From Hirudinaria manillensis (taxonomy: Eukaryota > Annelida > Clitellata > Hirudinida > Hirudinidae), in assembly GCA_034509925.1 (NCBI GenBank), contig CM067531.1, positions 6,529,319 to 6,593,318 of the forward strand: a stretch of 64,000 bases of DNA, read 5' to 3'. Position 1 is the first letter of the stretch. Every line of letters begins with the position of its first letter. Below are positions 48,743-63,840 of this stretch, piece after piece. The notes under the pieces were generated by a model, which saw nothing but the letters and a program-made list of their open reading frames with translations, was not told the DNA's origin and did no database searches. The translations under genes were made by a program, and so were the position numbers.

Positions 48743-51394
48743 TACAAACAGTAAACAGCTGACTTCAAGGCTAGTCTAAAATTAGAATAGTGGCGCCCAT
48801 ATGCAACTATGTTTATGAGAATTCCGAGGCGCTTGTTTTCCATTCAATAAATTCAAATTTAAAAAGTAATTAAATTGATTAATTAAATTTATTTCAAAAC
48901 ATTTTTTATAATAAAAATCATCTCTAATTTCCTAGACCACTTTCTCCTTTCTGAAGTCCTGCGACTTTTTTTCAAAATGCATATAGATTCAGTGGCGATG
49001 TGATCTAGAACACTTTGGCGGGTAGGCCATACATTAGAACGTAGACTATTAATCGACCAGGAAGTAGAGATTTACCGAGAACCCAATAGAGCAGTGCCAA
49101 TGGAGCTAGGGCTTATCGGAGATTGTTGACTTTGTCCAGTGTTCTTGCTGTACTCTAATTTTTATACTTCGCTTATAACCTTCTGGGTTCTCTTGTGTCA
49201 GATCCGTAACGAGGCATCCGACATTTTTATCACAGCCTTTGTTGTTTCACGACTGGACAATCTCTTTGGCCTTCTTCTCCGATAAGAGTGGGAAAGTCGA
49301 CGTGATTTCTCCCTTTGCGCCAATAGGGATGGGGTCTGTCCGTTGTCCTTCAGTATCCTGGCCCTCAAAATCTGAATTCCCAGAAAACCGACATCTCTAC
49401 CAATGACTGCATCTGATTTGCCACATTGCCTCATCCCTTGTCGGCAGCGACGATCCAGCTAAGGGATCGCATCATTACGTCCCCACAGGACGATCTTGGA
49501 TAGGTTTTATTTTTTATCATCTCCCCGTAACTATTACTGCACCTTTTGTCGAGAATTTTTCCAGTTTGAAATCCATTTTAGGCCATTTCATTTCTTTTTA
49601 CAAATGATGCAATTGATTATATAAACTAATCTGCATTTTACTTAGCGCTTGAATGATAACGAGTCATAATAACGAATTAACGGTGTCTGATGAGTAAAAT
49701 TTAGGAACTTTGTCAATAAATATAAAAAAAAGACGAGCTAGAAAATAATTTATTGAAATACAAGCTTTCTTTTTGATCTTAGAGTATGTGTAGTTATTGT
49801 TGCAATAATGCCCAAATTTTCCCGCATCACTTTGCCCGACCCAATAACTTTGTCAGCGTCTAACAGCATCTTACAATCGCAAATATCAGTGCACAGTTCT
49901 TCTCTGTCATAAAAGTTCCCGAAATCTTTTGACGGAAGACATCCAATTTTATAGTCCTATCCTGCTGCTATCCACCGTTGATACTCTGAGCCCCTTTGGC
50001 GCCCCCAAGCCATCGGCGCCCGGGGATAATGCCCGACTGCTACCAAAAATTTGGGCCGCTACCGGTCATTGATTGAGCAATTTAACATGGAATTGCTATA
50101 TCAATGACATTTTACGTAACTTAGATGCCTTGTCAAGATGAGGGTATACTGAAAGCGTAATGAAATGATCAGGGTGAAATGTCAAGGTTTATTTAACTTG
50201 AGCTTTCATCTTATAACAAATGTCACTGGTCTTGAAGCGTTATTAATTGGACATTTAAAACGCTGTAAATGCAAATGTAAATGTAAGCGCTAACTTCTTC
50301 AGCATTGAAAACTTGCTAATTCTTTTTTGTGTTATTCAAAAGTCTCACAATAAAAAAAGTAGAACGAAATGCCTATTAATAGGAAACTGAAGAAAAATAA
50401 GCAGTACTTATATTTTTAATTTAAATTTTTACCTCATTCAGACGTCACGTTATCATATTGGCCACATTTACTAATAACTTTTATCTTTGCCCCAAAAAAA
50501 TTCCTTTTAATAAATTATGTCCATAGGCACTGATCAATTTCATGCTATTTCAAACAAAAGTTGATTTTAGAGCTTACATTTACGAAGCCTCTGCCAGAAA
50601 TGACTAACTTTTAAGAAAATAATGAAAAGGTTGTCTGAAACATTACATATGTATATATGGAAATCTCTGACCATTCGTTCAAACTTCGAGACCATTTCAG
50701 CATGAACAGTCCAACAAAGTCGATCCAAAGAAATATTTTTTCTAGAAATTTAATTTAAACGACCTACTTGCTCTGGGACACAATGAGAATTTGACTAGTG
50801 ATTGTTCGGGATTAAATTTTTTGCTTGAGCACGGAAAAAAATGTACACAAATGTTATAACAAAGATTAAATTTTACTGGCTTCTTTACGTCATCATTAAT
50901 GATGCTATTAAATCGCAAAAATTTGGTTATTAACCCTTACATAGTATGCCAAAGAACTCGTATTCTGTTTGAAATTTCCTAGGGATACAACAAGGAAATA
51001 ACTTGAATGCAGTCAGTCAGAACTTCACAAGAAACTTCCGCCACCTAACGATGCGTCCTGCATCCGAAAAATACTCGAATGAATTGCGCAGCCAGGCGTT
51101 GAGACCACATAGTTTCATCTGACTGAACAAGATAATTATAAGGACAGAAGCTTTTGAATGCCAATGTTTCCCGGCTTTCCATTGCATCAAAACTGTTGAC
51201 CGAAGTTCGCAATTCACATCAAGAATTTTCTTTCCAGACGATAATTTTGTTTCATAATTGCGTAATGAGTGATTTTTTTTTCCAAAAAGTTTCTATGTGG
51301 TCATCCATCCGAAGTCTTGAAGCATTGCTATTCAGTGGACGCAACTTCCCACTAAGCCTAATAGAGGTGCAAAGGTGCAGGGGAACATAATTGA

Positions 51395-51425
51395 TCACGT
51401 GATAATGATGCGTGTAGTGACGTCA
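51395..51425. promoter_or_regulatory. paired TCACGTGA and TGACGTCA elements
   Basis: TCACGTGA (51395-51402) and a perfect cAMP response element TGACGTCA (51418-51425) lie 15 bases apart, about 465 bases before the FAM228-like start codon. Both are palindromic factor sites and together suggest a promoter. Confidence 0.4.
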
Positions 51426-51889
51426 TACGTTTGGCGGAAATAGGGACGAGTGTGATGGAGATAGAATGATTAAAAGGCACATCTCTGGAGCCCTTATTAG
51501 GACCAGCATCGCACCTCTTGCTCGTCGGACTGAACTTGTACGATTGCCTTCCATAAATATTTTAAAGCGAAAATATTTGGTTAGATCTCGATAATTCTGG
51601 CTTAGTTGGCTCAGAAATTGTACACCAGACTAGTAGGCAAAATATTCTAGTCTAGTGAACAGTTCATGAGATCGTTAGGCTGTTTCGACATATCGTACTT
51701 AATTTTTATAACGATTTTGTAGAACGTCGCTTATTCATAAAATTAAAAGTAATAATATTTTAAAACATAATATTTACGTGAATATCGAAACTTGGGATGC
51801 TTAAAACTGTTTCCATAGTGAGCGTCAACAATTTGAATTTGTGCCTCAATTACTGAAGTTTGTACGGGTTTGTGCAAGCGTTTCAAGCG

Positions 51890-52693
51890 ATGGATCGCAG
51901 ATCAAAGATGGATGAAGAAAAAATAATTAGAACACAGGTAAGTAGATTCATGCATCTTGGATAGGAAACCACAAAGTATTTCGTTTGCAGTTCAATGGCC
52001 TTCCCGAAAACAGATTTTTGTTTGGAAGACTATCCAATCTCATTTGCGAAGGTGGTGCTTTCAAAGAGGTTAGTTCCATTTTTCGGACTTTCAGACTAGA
52101 AGGAAAGATGAGAAAAACTCTCATCAAAATTCCACGTTCTTCGTCAGAGCGAATGCTTTGTACTTAACGCTGATGAAAAAACAGAATATTGCAGAAATAT
52201 TTGAAAAGTCTTACGTTAGTCATCTAAGAAAAAAGGAACTGCTCCACAAGGAATGGCTCAACAACGTGTATTATCCACTGACAGGCAATATCAGAAGCAT
52301 TGTCTGCAAACAAAGACTTAAATCCAAAAATATATGTGACATTGGTCAATGTCAACATTATCTCTTTCAGGTTCATTTCAAAATGTTATGATTTTTCATT
52401 CAATTAACATGGTACAATTTTCCAGAGCAACTCATTCTCTGATAACTCCAAATGTTGTCAATCCACAATTTCAAAGGTTAACTTATTTGTTTGACCATTT
52501 GCATTAAGTAACGTTTGTCCTTCTGGGTTATTAGACTACATTGAAGCCACTGAAAGATCCACTGAAAAGTGGAGAAAAAAGACACTGTTCAGAATTGTAT
52601 CATCTCTTGAACCTGCAAATCTTAACAGAACCATGTACCAATAAAAGCAAGCAGAACTTCCAATGTTGCAAGGCTTCCGTGTTACAAAATTAA
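51890..52693 (+). CDS. small FAM228-like protein, about 5 exons
   Basis: Modelled exons 51890-51937, 51991-52068, 52095-52370, 52426-52476 and 52535-52693 are all phase 0, giving about 203 residues. The best resemblance is to FAM228 proteins of unknown function: the charged helix HLRKKELLHKEWLNNVYYPLT recalls their KKELL-K-W segment, and LKPLKDPL recalls a conserved C-terminal DPL. No signal peptide or membrane segment. Exon 4 reads poorly in this frame (a neighbouring frame gives the more protein-like HSLITPNVVNPQFQ), and an AATAAA lies inside the last modelled exon at 52640-52645, so the 3' end may be wrong. The end lies only 79 bases from the SFT2D2 stop on the other strand. Confidence 0.5.
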
Positions 52694-52772
52694 TTGCTCG
52701 TCACAGGTTTTAAAGATGAATTGTCACTCATTTGGGCAGTTGTTAGTCATGAAATCATTTTAGAAGTTTGAA

Positions 52773-54633
<1,861 letters not shown>

Positions 54634-56899
54634 TCTGTAGAACTTTCAAAAAAAAAATTAGCGAAAGCCCATACAGCCATTAAACGTATTTGTTATATAC
54701 CTTGATTGAGAGATTTACCAAATAAAAGTGCATTCGATTAAATATATCCATTTGATCACTCTATTAATTACCGATTCTAACATATCCAAATATGATCAAA
54801 AATAAAAATCATGAGCTAAAATATTAAGTAAGAATATTTATAGTGCTAACATAAGAAAGGATCATGATCCGTAAGTGCGCCACCTACGATTGTTATGAAA
54901 ACTTTTTTAAAGACAAGTGATAACATTTTCTTTACTATTAGTGAAGTTTGGAAGATCCTTAGCATGTGCGCCGAGAGGCCCGAAGTTTCGCCATTTGGTA
55001 GATTCACTCAGTAACAAATGGACCATCAAGAACATTTTTCATGAGTTATTTTAATTAATATTAACATATTAAAGCAGGGGGTTTCCATGGGCTGCATTGG
55101 TTATATCGCACTTAGGTTATGTTCTTTTTGGAGATAGATAAATTGCGTAGATAATTACCTATTAATATTAATATTCCAAGAGAAATTTCAATTCAAAATG
55201 ATCTTTCCAGCAGAACCATTATCAATCCAAAAAATAAAACTAAAACATTGAGTTGTAAAATTTATTAATGTTTTTCTTCGTTCGAACGGTTTTTATAGAA
55301 TAAAATTGACGATTTTTCACTATTACACTAAATATTTCTAATATACTTCAATTAATTTAAAATTAGTTAGGGAAGAAACTTATAATCGTCAATTCTCCCA
55401 TAACATGCGACAAACACCAGATATTTGGAAGTTATTTAGAATCTATTCCAGTACTTTAACTCTTTAGAGATCTGAAGACTAGGTCCAAAAACAGATTCAA
55501 TTTGAAATATTAAAATCTGCCGCGGATGCAGAGACAATACAAATTTATGAAACTTGTCTTAGAAGCACAAATAACGGCAGGTCAGAAAAAATAAATTCAT
55601 ATTTTGCGTCCCCTTCGACTCATCCCAAAACACTTCTTAATGAGTGTAAAGTGATAAGCACACCTTCTTGCCGGCGAAGCTCAAGTTATGAGATTGATAT
55701 TCTATCAACCTCGGCGTGACGAACTGATTCTTCAAGCTTCAAAACCGAACCGGTTAATTCCTGGCCGGTAATTATTCCGTTTATCAGGAGTCACCTGATA
55801 AAAGAAGCAAAACTTGTTTGTAACACAATTCATGCTTTTTTTTATAATTAACATTTAATTGTAAATATTCGTATCTTAAAGCAGAGCGCTGCATTGTAGT
55901 TCCTAGAATTAAAATGATAGACAACTAATAATTTTTGTACGACTTTTTTACGAAGTAGAATCCTTTCGTGTTGGTCCCATCGAGTTAATACCGATGAAGG
56001 GGTGTGAATGGTTGGTGGAAACTGTTGAAATGAATTATTTTCATCTCTGAGGAAGGCGGTCTTGTTGTTTTAGAAAGCAGGCCGTCCATCTCTGGGCTTC
56101 TATAACAATCATCCTCTCTGCATGCTCGTGTTTCGCCGCATTAGTGAAGCAATTTTTCATCCACACACCGTGACAACCTTCACTTCGAATGGCACAAGTA
56201 GTTTTGCCGTCTTGTACGATTCATCTCCTCATCCACATCTTAGTTATCAGGGAATTGGTCAAGCTGCCTCGAAACAGCTTACGAAAACATTAATTGGCAT
56301 TTTCAGAATTCTCCCGAGACCCCAAGAAAGCATAGAACTACAAAATGATTGGCGCCTTTATTACGACGAGCAGAAAGTGGAGGAAAGAATTATTAATGAC
56401 TCTTCAATATTTAATAGGACACTGTCGTCTGCTTGTTAATGGCTTCGGTGCCGGGAAAATCTTTTCCAAACCAATCATCATCACGAAGAGAAAGTTCCTG
56501 CAAGAAAGAATTAAAAACGAGGAACTTCTCCGGGGAATTCAGTGTTTGTTGAGACAACAACCCGTTGCTGAAATATGCTCCTCATGTTGGCTTACTCACC
56601 ATTGTTCTCGACACTTTCGCCAATGATGGCAATATTTCATCTAGGTACAACACCGCGGGGTCAGGCATTTTTACTAAATCGATTTTTATTTTGCTTTCGA
56701 CGACATGCGTGAACGATGCATTTACTCAAAGCAGGTGGTTTTCAGATCGGAATGTTTTATTGCAAACTTGAACAGTTCAAACATAAAAAAAACACTCAAT
56801 GATTAAGTCTTGACGGCAGTGCGGACTAGGCGAACGTGCTTTAAACATCGAAAGGAGAAAGTATGACTTGATAGTCGCTATAGAAAATCATATTTGAAT
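54634..56899. other. intergenic between SFT2D2 and Prospero 3' end
   Basis: No gene recognised. The plus-strand frames at 56122-56439 and 56345-56626 overlap each other, lack splice support and probably lie in the antisense of the Prospero 3' UTR. The remainder is AT-rich and unremarkable. Confidence 0.4.
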
Positions 56900-59800
56900 T
56901 TACTGATCTGCCAATTCCTCCATCCAATTGGTCCTCTTGAAATGTTCCGGAATCATGTCATCCAGTCTGGCAATAACCTTGTAGATGGCTTTCTTCCAGG
57001 ACTGCTCCTGATCACGTTCGGCTTGGATGGCTTTGAAAAACTCTCTCAGCGTTGCTTGCACCGTCGCTCGAAAGTTTTCGGGAACCTACAAATAATATAT
57101 TCGAACTCAGTATCTCTAAATATGGATATAACAAGATTTATTATATTCGAATTAATAATAAAATGTATGAGAATAGGACGCTATGTTTGAAAGTAATAGG
57201 CTATATTCGAATTTATTTGTTTATAACCACCGTGGTGAAACTAATCTAAATTATGAACAATTGGTGTTACGATTCGATTTCAATGATGACGAAGTGACAC
57301 CAGGCACGAGGAAATGGGGATCACGACATCTATGGAAATGTTCGCGACGCCTGTGGCTCAAGTCAATTAATTGATTTGCAGAAGACCGGTGATGGAAAAG
57401 TTGAGAAGGACATCTGTTGAGAAGAGTTTGCATTCAATTGTTGCCAGGAGCACGGGAAAGCATCGACCAACCAATCAATCAATTCTTCGGGGAATGACCG
57501 CAGGTAAACTGAGGACATATGCTCCTCTTCAGATGAGAGTTCAGAAGAGAACAATTGAGAAGGAAGAGACAAAAGATAATAGATCTGCGTCCTTCCCTCG
57601 AGGCTCGAGACTCACAAGAGATTGCAAATCAACAATCACTTTCGTCCGTCAACGGCAATGAAGGCTTTAAAACAGATTAAAACGAGTTTCAATTCCTCAC
57701 CTCGATCCTGTTATTCCTGTTGTAATGTAAAACGAGAATCCTGTACAGCTCGCTATCTTTGCTCACGTGAAGGTTTGCCGCACTTCCAACGCCTTCTGCC
57801 ACCGCTTGTCGTGCAAACTTCTCCATCTGGATGTAGTAAAACTCCCTGAAATGAGTTTCCTTTGATCAGAAAATAAGAATGAAAAAAGCGTCGATGATTG
57901 AAGGATGGAGGAATCATTTTAAAGCGAATGACACTGTGACGTTCCATGATGCGTGACAAGAAAGTAGTTTTCTCCGGTTCAAAGGTCAACTCTGCATCGC
58001 GCTCAGATCATTTCCGTGTCGTGTGACGCGCTCCAATTCAACCAGAAAACCATGACCATTCATGGAAAATCCACATCACCTCCTTGCCATTGTGCTCCCG
58101 TAATTCCCTCAACTTCTCATCAATTTAAACTTTTGAAAGTAGTCTCCTCTCAATCCAGTCGAGCAAGAATTTGTTCGAATGTTTTTGAGCTGCAACGGAT
58201 ATCAACAATCAGCAGAGTAATCCTCTCACGCCTCCTTCCAGATTAGAAGATTAAAGTCTCAAAGAAGCTGTCCTACGTCAAGAATTGCTTGTCAATGCAA
58301 ATGAGCAAGGAACGTGGAAGCTTCCACGTCATCTAAATGGAAAAGTAATTCCATCTTACCTGAAGTTGCTGAACCACTTGATGAGTTGTGCGGTGTTGTT
58401 TTTGTTGAAAAAAACGTCCGGAAAGTAAGTCTTGAGTACGGAAGAACTTGGATACCTGACGTAGAAGAACATCAACTTTGCTTTTCTCAGGTGCATCGGT
58501 GTCAGGGTACTGGTGTAAGCTTACGAGTCAAGGTATTAACAATCACTTAAACTAGTTTTTAATCAATCGTTAAACGAGTTTTCAAAATAAATATAAAAAA
58601 AGTCATCGCGGGACTAAAAAGACTTCTAGCGACAATTGATTATTCTCAGTTGTTTCATAATCGTCTGTGATTTATCGTGGCGCCTGATCATTTCTCTCTT
58701 TCTTCGTTATGACGATGAAAGAAGACAAGATGAAAAGAAACTATTGACATGCATAAGAATGTTTGGTGCTTCGATTTTTCACTCGATCGATTACGTCTTA
58801 CAACTAATGGATGAACTCGATAAAACAAGCTCACAATAAGCCGGTCTGTGGAGACAAAGGTCGTAGAGAGACAATAATGAAGGAGAACACGCAAGGAGAA
58901 CGTCCACTCAACTTTGCATGATTCGACTGCATGGTAAAGATACGAAATGATGAGCAATTTCATGATTTCAATCTTATCTTTGCAATGCACGCGGATGTTA
59001 AGACGGACTGACATCCGGGTTTTGAAGACTTGTGAAAACATAAGAAGTTCATGTCGATTATTAGGGCAGATAACAATTAATGGCCATAAATTATGCAACA
59101 AAACCTAACTTCCCGCAAAGATTTGCCCACCATCTTGAGCGAACGAATCCCACGAGTTTCTGAAGAGCCTGAGAAAGTCGCTGTGGATAAAAATCGTTCG
59201 TATCCGGGTGTCTCGCAGTAATTGATCAGAGGAATTGTGCTTTCAGTTTAAGGCCATTTTAAGGAAAAGAAAGATTTGCTCAAAACGAAGCTGCTTACAA
59301 TAGGCAATACACGACCGTGTCTAATTCTTGCCGTGGAGTAGAAACAATAGAAGGAGAATTCTAATTAGCCAGAGCACGACCCTCATTAACACAAGCATTG
59401 CTCAGAAAAGCATCGCCTCGAAGTATCAACTTGCATTAGAAATTCCAACACTTTCAAGGATATCATAAGTTGCTCTTCGAAGCCAGTTTCGCTCGTCGTC
59501 GAAGAGAGACCTCTGCTTCTCCTCGAGTCCTTGTATAGCTTCATGGAATCTTCTCTTTTCAATTCTTCGACACTAACGCTCCTCGGTCGACCGCTGATGT
59601 GGCAAGAGCTTCCCCTGTGTTCAGTTTCATAGGGAAATTTGTCTCCCAAGTGATTCTGTAAGTCCCCTCGAATAGATAAGGTCGAACCGTTTTGCTTGTA
59701 AACTGACGCAAAAACATCGGATTCGTGAATAGTTTGATTAGAAGCTATGAAAGCTTGAAAGGGAGACTTATAAAAATCTCCGCTATCGGAACATCGACGT

Positions 59801-61308
59801 TCTTTTGAATTTGGAAGATCTTGATGTGACGAGAGACCCTTTGAGAAGCTGGCCTCGCACGACAACAGACACTTTTCAGGAAGATTTTGGGAGTTCTCGG
59901 AGTGGAGGAGCTGCGAGTTTGGCTCAGAAGAGTCACTTTGTTGGAATCGAATGCGAGGAGAGAATCGGGTGTCAGTTACTTTAGTTCTCTTTTTCTTCGA
60001 CTGAGGATTGACGACGAGAGGAATGGCCTCCGATTGCTCGGGTTCAGACACGAGGGATGTACTTGCAGAAGATTCGCGCTTGTACGCTTCATGTGGCTTC
60101 TGGCTAGAATGATAGAATAGAGGATGATAAACATTGGAGTTGTGGAACATGTAACCAGGATTGAAGGGAGGTAGGAACATTGGAATCATACTTTGAACGT
60201 TCGAAAGAGGATACAATGCTTTGTAGTTGGAATTTGCGAGTTGCCTCAAATATGCCTTGTAACTCTCTTGACCGGAGATAAAATCTTCCTTCTTCTTTGA
60301 AATTTGCAACGAGTAATTTAAGGGTTTTTCCTGCTGATTATGGATTTGACCGGATGTCGAAAACTTTTGGAAATTTACAAAATGATCTTGATTTTGCTCG
60401 TTGGAATGTTCATCTGGTGAGTTGAAATTAAGCAACTTTGGCTGTTGAAGAGCTAAATTAAGCTGCATCTGATTTCGTTGAACAAATTGTCTCACGACGT
60501 GATCGACAAAAATCTCCATGTTTTGAGAAACTTCATTCTTGAGCAGTTTAACCAGCTCTTCCATCCTGTTCTGTTTAACTTCGTCCAGGTTGTATTTCAA
60601 TCTCTTTGATTCATCCTCTGCCTCAACAGTAGCTTCTTCGCCTATGTCTATATCGTCTAAAAGTACGCTTTCGTATCTTCGTTTGAAGAGATTCAAACTT
60701 TTCTGAAGTTCCTGCATGTCCCTGTGAGCTGCACTTAAACTTTCCAGTACGGAAGTTTTTGGAGTCGTGTTTCTCAACGTGGCCCCTTCATCGCAGTGCT
60801 TCGGTTGCATTTGTTTCCTCTTGGGTCGATAATGAATGTCACCGAGGTTGAACGACTCTCTACTTTCTTCTGCAAGACGTTGCCTTTTGCTAGAAAGTTC
60901 ATCGCTGGGGAAGTCTTCATCGCTAAGAACATCTCTCTCCAAGTCCACGGTGTCGGTGCAATAATTTAAACAACCTTCTGTCTTTACTTTGACACCTGGA
61001 AAGTTGAACGAATTCAAATAATGATCTCTGTTGGGTCCTTCGTCTGCTTTGGAACACGAAGAGGCAGGGTTGCAGAGTTGTTGAATGGAATGGTATTGTG
61101 AAATGTGTTCGTTCTTGTACGGAAGAACGTTTATCGAGGTACCTGATGATCTTTCGGATGAGCTCTCGCTGTCAGAAAAATCCAACTTGGCCAATTCGAC
61201 GTCTCCGTTAGACTCCTCGGAACGAGTCAGTTGTTGGTCGGAATTGGCACACATCGTCGATCGATCACTCCTAATATCGACGAGACTTCGCTCAACAATC
61301 ATGGTCAT
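56900..61308 (-). CDS. pros: Prospero homeobox transcription factor (PROX/pros)
   Basis: Nuclear factor that drives cell-cycle exit and differentiation, classically of neural precursors. The first coding exon begins at ATG 61308 (MTMIVERS); an apparent 5' UTR intron lies just upstream (acceptor TTTTGCCAG). It stays open to 59386 and carries long Ser/Asn/Gln-rich disordered sequence and basic nuclear-signal patches ([16 protein letters not shown]). The homeo-prospero domain is split over 58519/58509-58360, 57845-57701 and 57085-56900, which join in phase: [61 protein letters not shown], then TLREFFKAI and [10 protein letters not shown]. It ends EELADQ. The divergent atypical homeodomain and the Prospero domain are both complete. 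The junction between the large exon and 58519 is not resolved; a small extra exon may exist at 59171-59100. Confidence 0.92.
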
Positions 61309-62150
61309 ACTCGTACAATTGGAATGGCTTTTCCAGTCAGCATGAACGAGCCTGGCAAAAGAAGATTTAAAAAAAAAAAAACAAGTAGGAACGCGAGTCG
61401 AAAAGCAAAAACCGTCAAACCTGGGACTCCGCACGCACGAGACAAGATTAAGTCCAACAACTGACGACATAAAAGACGCAAATTATATAGCGACCATCAC
61501 GAGCTTCTCAGATGGCCACGCCTGTCTTGTCGTGCCAGCCAATGAGGAGCGATTACACGTTTTGTTTTTGGAAGACGCGTTCATTTTCCTAGAAGAGATG
61601 GAGTCGTGGTTGAAATATTTTTCATCATCAACTCCTTCTGTGCTTTCCATGACGATATCGAATATCGCCGATTATAGACGTGTCTCGAGTATGTAACGGT
61701 ATAATTAAAAGGAATCCGATTTCTTACACGATTATGCAAAGTTTGCCATCGATTCACGCTCAGCCAAGTAAGATGTACTTCGCACGGATGCGTCCCAAAT
61801 CGAATGATATAGGAATTAATTTGTTCAGAAAACAAGCTCATTTCTCACTCCGTTATTCATAAGTCCTCCGAAAGCGGTTCAGATTAAATTTCATGCGTTC
61901 GACTCTGCATTCGTAATGAGACTCATTCGTTGACATTCCTTTTCACCGAGGTTGAACGGGCTGCCATCTCAAGCAAGAAGTTAGCAGTTCTCCTTTGATG
62001 CCTCAATTTGAATCCAATCATTCGATTCTTCATGCAGAACGAAAACAGCAAACTTCACGATTTCAATTCGACACTTTTAGTCGCTTCTAGTTATTGTTTA
62101 TCACGTACAATGAGGGACTTTTAATAAATCGTCCGATTAGAGTGCACCGA

Positions 62151-62174
62151 TTATTATTATTATTATTATTATTG
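62151..62174. repeat. (TTA)n microsatellite, short
   Basis: Eight TTA units followed by scattered AATAAT and AATAACA units to about 62265. Confidence 0.8.
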
Positions 62175-62707
62175 ATAATCTTAATAATAAAAACAATAAC
62201 AATGATAATCTTAAAAATAATTAAAACAAGTTTAATAATGATAATCTCAATAACAATAATAAAATAATCTTCCTCCGATTTATTCTCAAGTCGGCCTTAA
62301 TGTGGACGTCTTAATCTCGGGCGTGAAACTTTCTTGCAATCATTGAAAACAGAATCAGTAACGTTCACTGGCAGATCAAAACAATGGGAGGATGGTCTTT
62401 GCCATCCTCTCCATGATTTAAAAAGAAATAACTTTTCTATGCCTGGGCCGGGAAAAAATTTATCAATTAAGTTGAATAATTAATAATAATTATTGTAAAA
62501 CTGCGTTGATCTTTATTTGGATGAAAAATACATTCACGAGTTCTTTATTAAACGATTTTGTGCTTTATTTTTTCAAATTACTCACAAACATCCACACAAA
62601 ACATTTCCATTCTTATTTAACGATGATTCCATGTTTTTTATTTTATTGTGTTATAATTGAGGTGAGAGTAATTAATAAAATAATCTATTGAATATGCTGT
62701 TACTTAC

Positions 62708-62790
62708 TGTTATTATTATTATTGTTATTAATATTAATTATAATTAATATTATTATAATTAATATTAATATTATCATTATTAGCAGCACA
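62708..62790. repeat. imperfect TTA/TAA block
   Basis: TTATTATTATTATTG followed by alternating ATTAAT and TATTAT units. It lies about 100 bases before the second R2/R4-type fragment. Confidence 0.75.
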
Positions 62791-62889
62791 ATTTAACATG
62801 TTGCTTTTATGTAGACGTAATTATTAAATCGATTTAATTTATAGTGGAAATAAAGAATTACAGAAGTAATTTATGACAATAATTTATTA

Positions 62890-63840
62890 ATAATCAGTCT
62901 CGAGCCTTTGAATGACCCTGACGACGCTTCGATATGGGCTGATACCTCCCAAGGAGTTCCCAATGCATTCCTATATGCCACAGTCCGATTAGGAGGTCTT
63001 GTAATCCCTTAACTTCGAAAATGGATTCTGAATATAAGACATGTCGGAGGTTTTAAAACAGACCAATACGAACAGAGACCAACTCGTGCTGGACGTCCTT
63101 GGAGGCTGAACGACATTGACGGGAAAAATCAGAAGTTTAGTCTCCCACAGAATTGAAACAATGGGCGTCAGATCGGCCAAACAACTGCACAAAACAATGG
63201 ACAGATATGGACTCGAAACATTTACAAATGCTATTGGTCCAAGCGAATGGCTCATTGATGAATGATGTCAGACCTATGGATCAGAAGTGTGAAGCGATGC
63301 TAGACAACAGATTATGAGAATCAAGATACAAGCCGTATTTCTAGCACTTTCTGCACTGCCAGATTGAGGAGTCACGGAACATATTGTACAGCGGTGTTAC
63401 CGATGGTCCTAGACAGGTCAGGCACAACGCCATTTTGGCAATGGTAGTATGCAAACCGATGATGGATGAAAAGATTGGGTTCACTACTAGCATTGAACCA
63501 AAAATCTCGACAATAAAAGCAACAAAATTTTGATTTCTGCGCATGGAAAGTCGCCGAATACGTTGTGTGTAGTGTGACAGTGGCATCGAATAATGTTGAC
63601 TTAAATAAAATTATAAGCTTCAAAAGGTCGCAAAATATGACTGTCTTGGAATACATCAATAGATTAAGGAAAACAATCCGATGCCGAACAACGGTATCAG
63701 GAAGGTACCATCGCCGCCCTGATCTTAAACTGGAGAGGAACAATTGCAGAGGAGTTTGAAGGAAATTTGGAGTCTCAGTGAGGTTCTTCATGTGGACCGC
63801 CATGCAGGAGACCCAGAAGATTTGGCGAAATTTTTAAAAT
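62890..63840 (+). pseudogene. second R2/R4-type (Dong-like) LINE fragment, heavily decayed
   Basis: C-terminal part of the same lineage as the copy at 28.9-31.2 kb, scattered over all three frames. Matches in order: NAFLYATVRLGGLVIP against FYHAPVKSGGLGILP; MDRYGLETFTNAIGPSEW against VDGYGLRSFTRGIGMSDW; HNAILAMV against HNAVVREL; AWKVAEYVVCSVTVAS against AWTRDLYIVTDVAVTS; LILNWRGTIAEE against VCNWRGVMSAE; QKIWR against YKIWR near 63822. The zinc knuckle and endonuclease acids are degraded. The sequence just before is TAA-rich (AATAATTTATTAATAATC). Many stops and frame slips show it is much older than the first copy. Confidence 0.75.

Larger units (their letters stand above)
48396..51889. other. 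intergenic between divergent YPEL and FAM228-like genes
   Basis: About 3.5 kb. The YPEL 5' UTR and promoter occupy roughly 48396-48800. A less AT-rich island at 48990-49510 carries a minus-strand open frame (49434-49198) rich in Arg that I cannot place. The remainder is AT-rich with no supported exon. Confidence 0.4.
61309..62889. other. Prospero upstream region with TTA repeats
   Basis: Contains the Prospero 5' UTR and probably its promoter, then AT-rich sequence with TTA microsatellites at 62151-62174 and an imperfect TTA/TAA block at about 62708-62790. The small frames here are not recognised. Confidence 0.45.

Noticed and set aside
56122..56771. Three overlapping plus-strand frames after the Prospero stop
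   Set aside because: No family recognised, no splice borders, mutually overlapping; probably antisense of the Prospero 3' UTR.
61309..61470. Upstream in-frame extension of the Prospero large exon to an ATG at 61470
   Set aside because: It runs through a T-rich tract and CAG that look like an intron end, and yields an implausible Phe-rich stretch; the ATG at 61308 is preferred.
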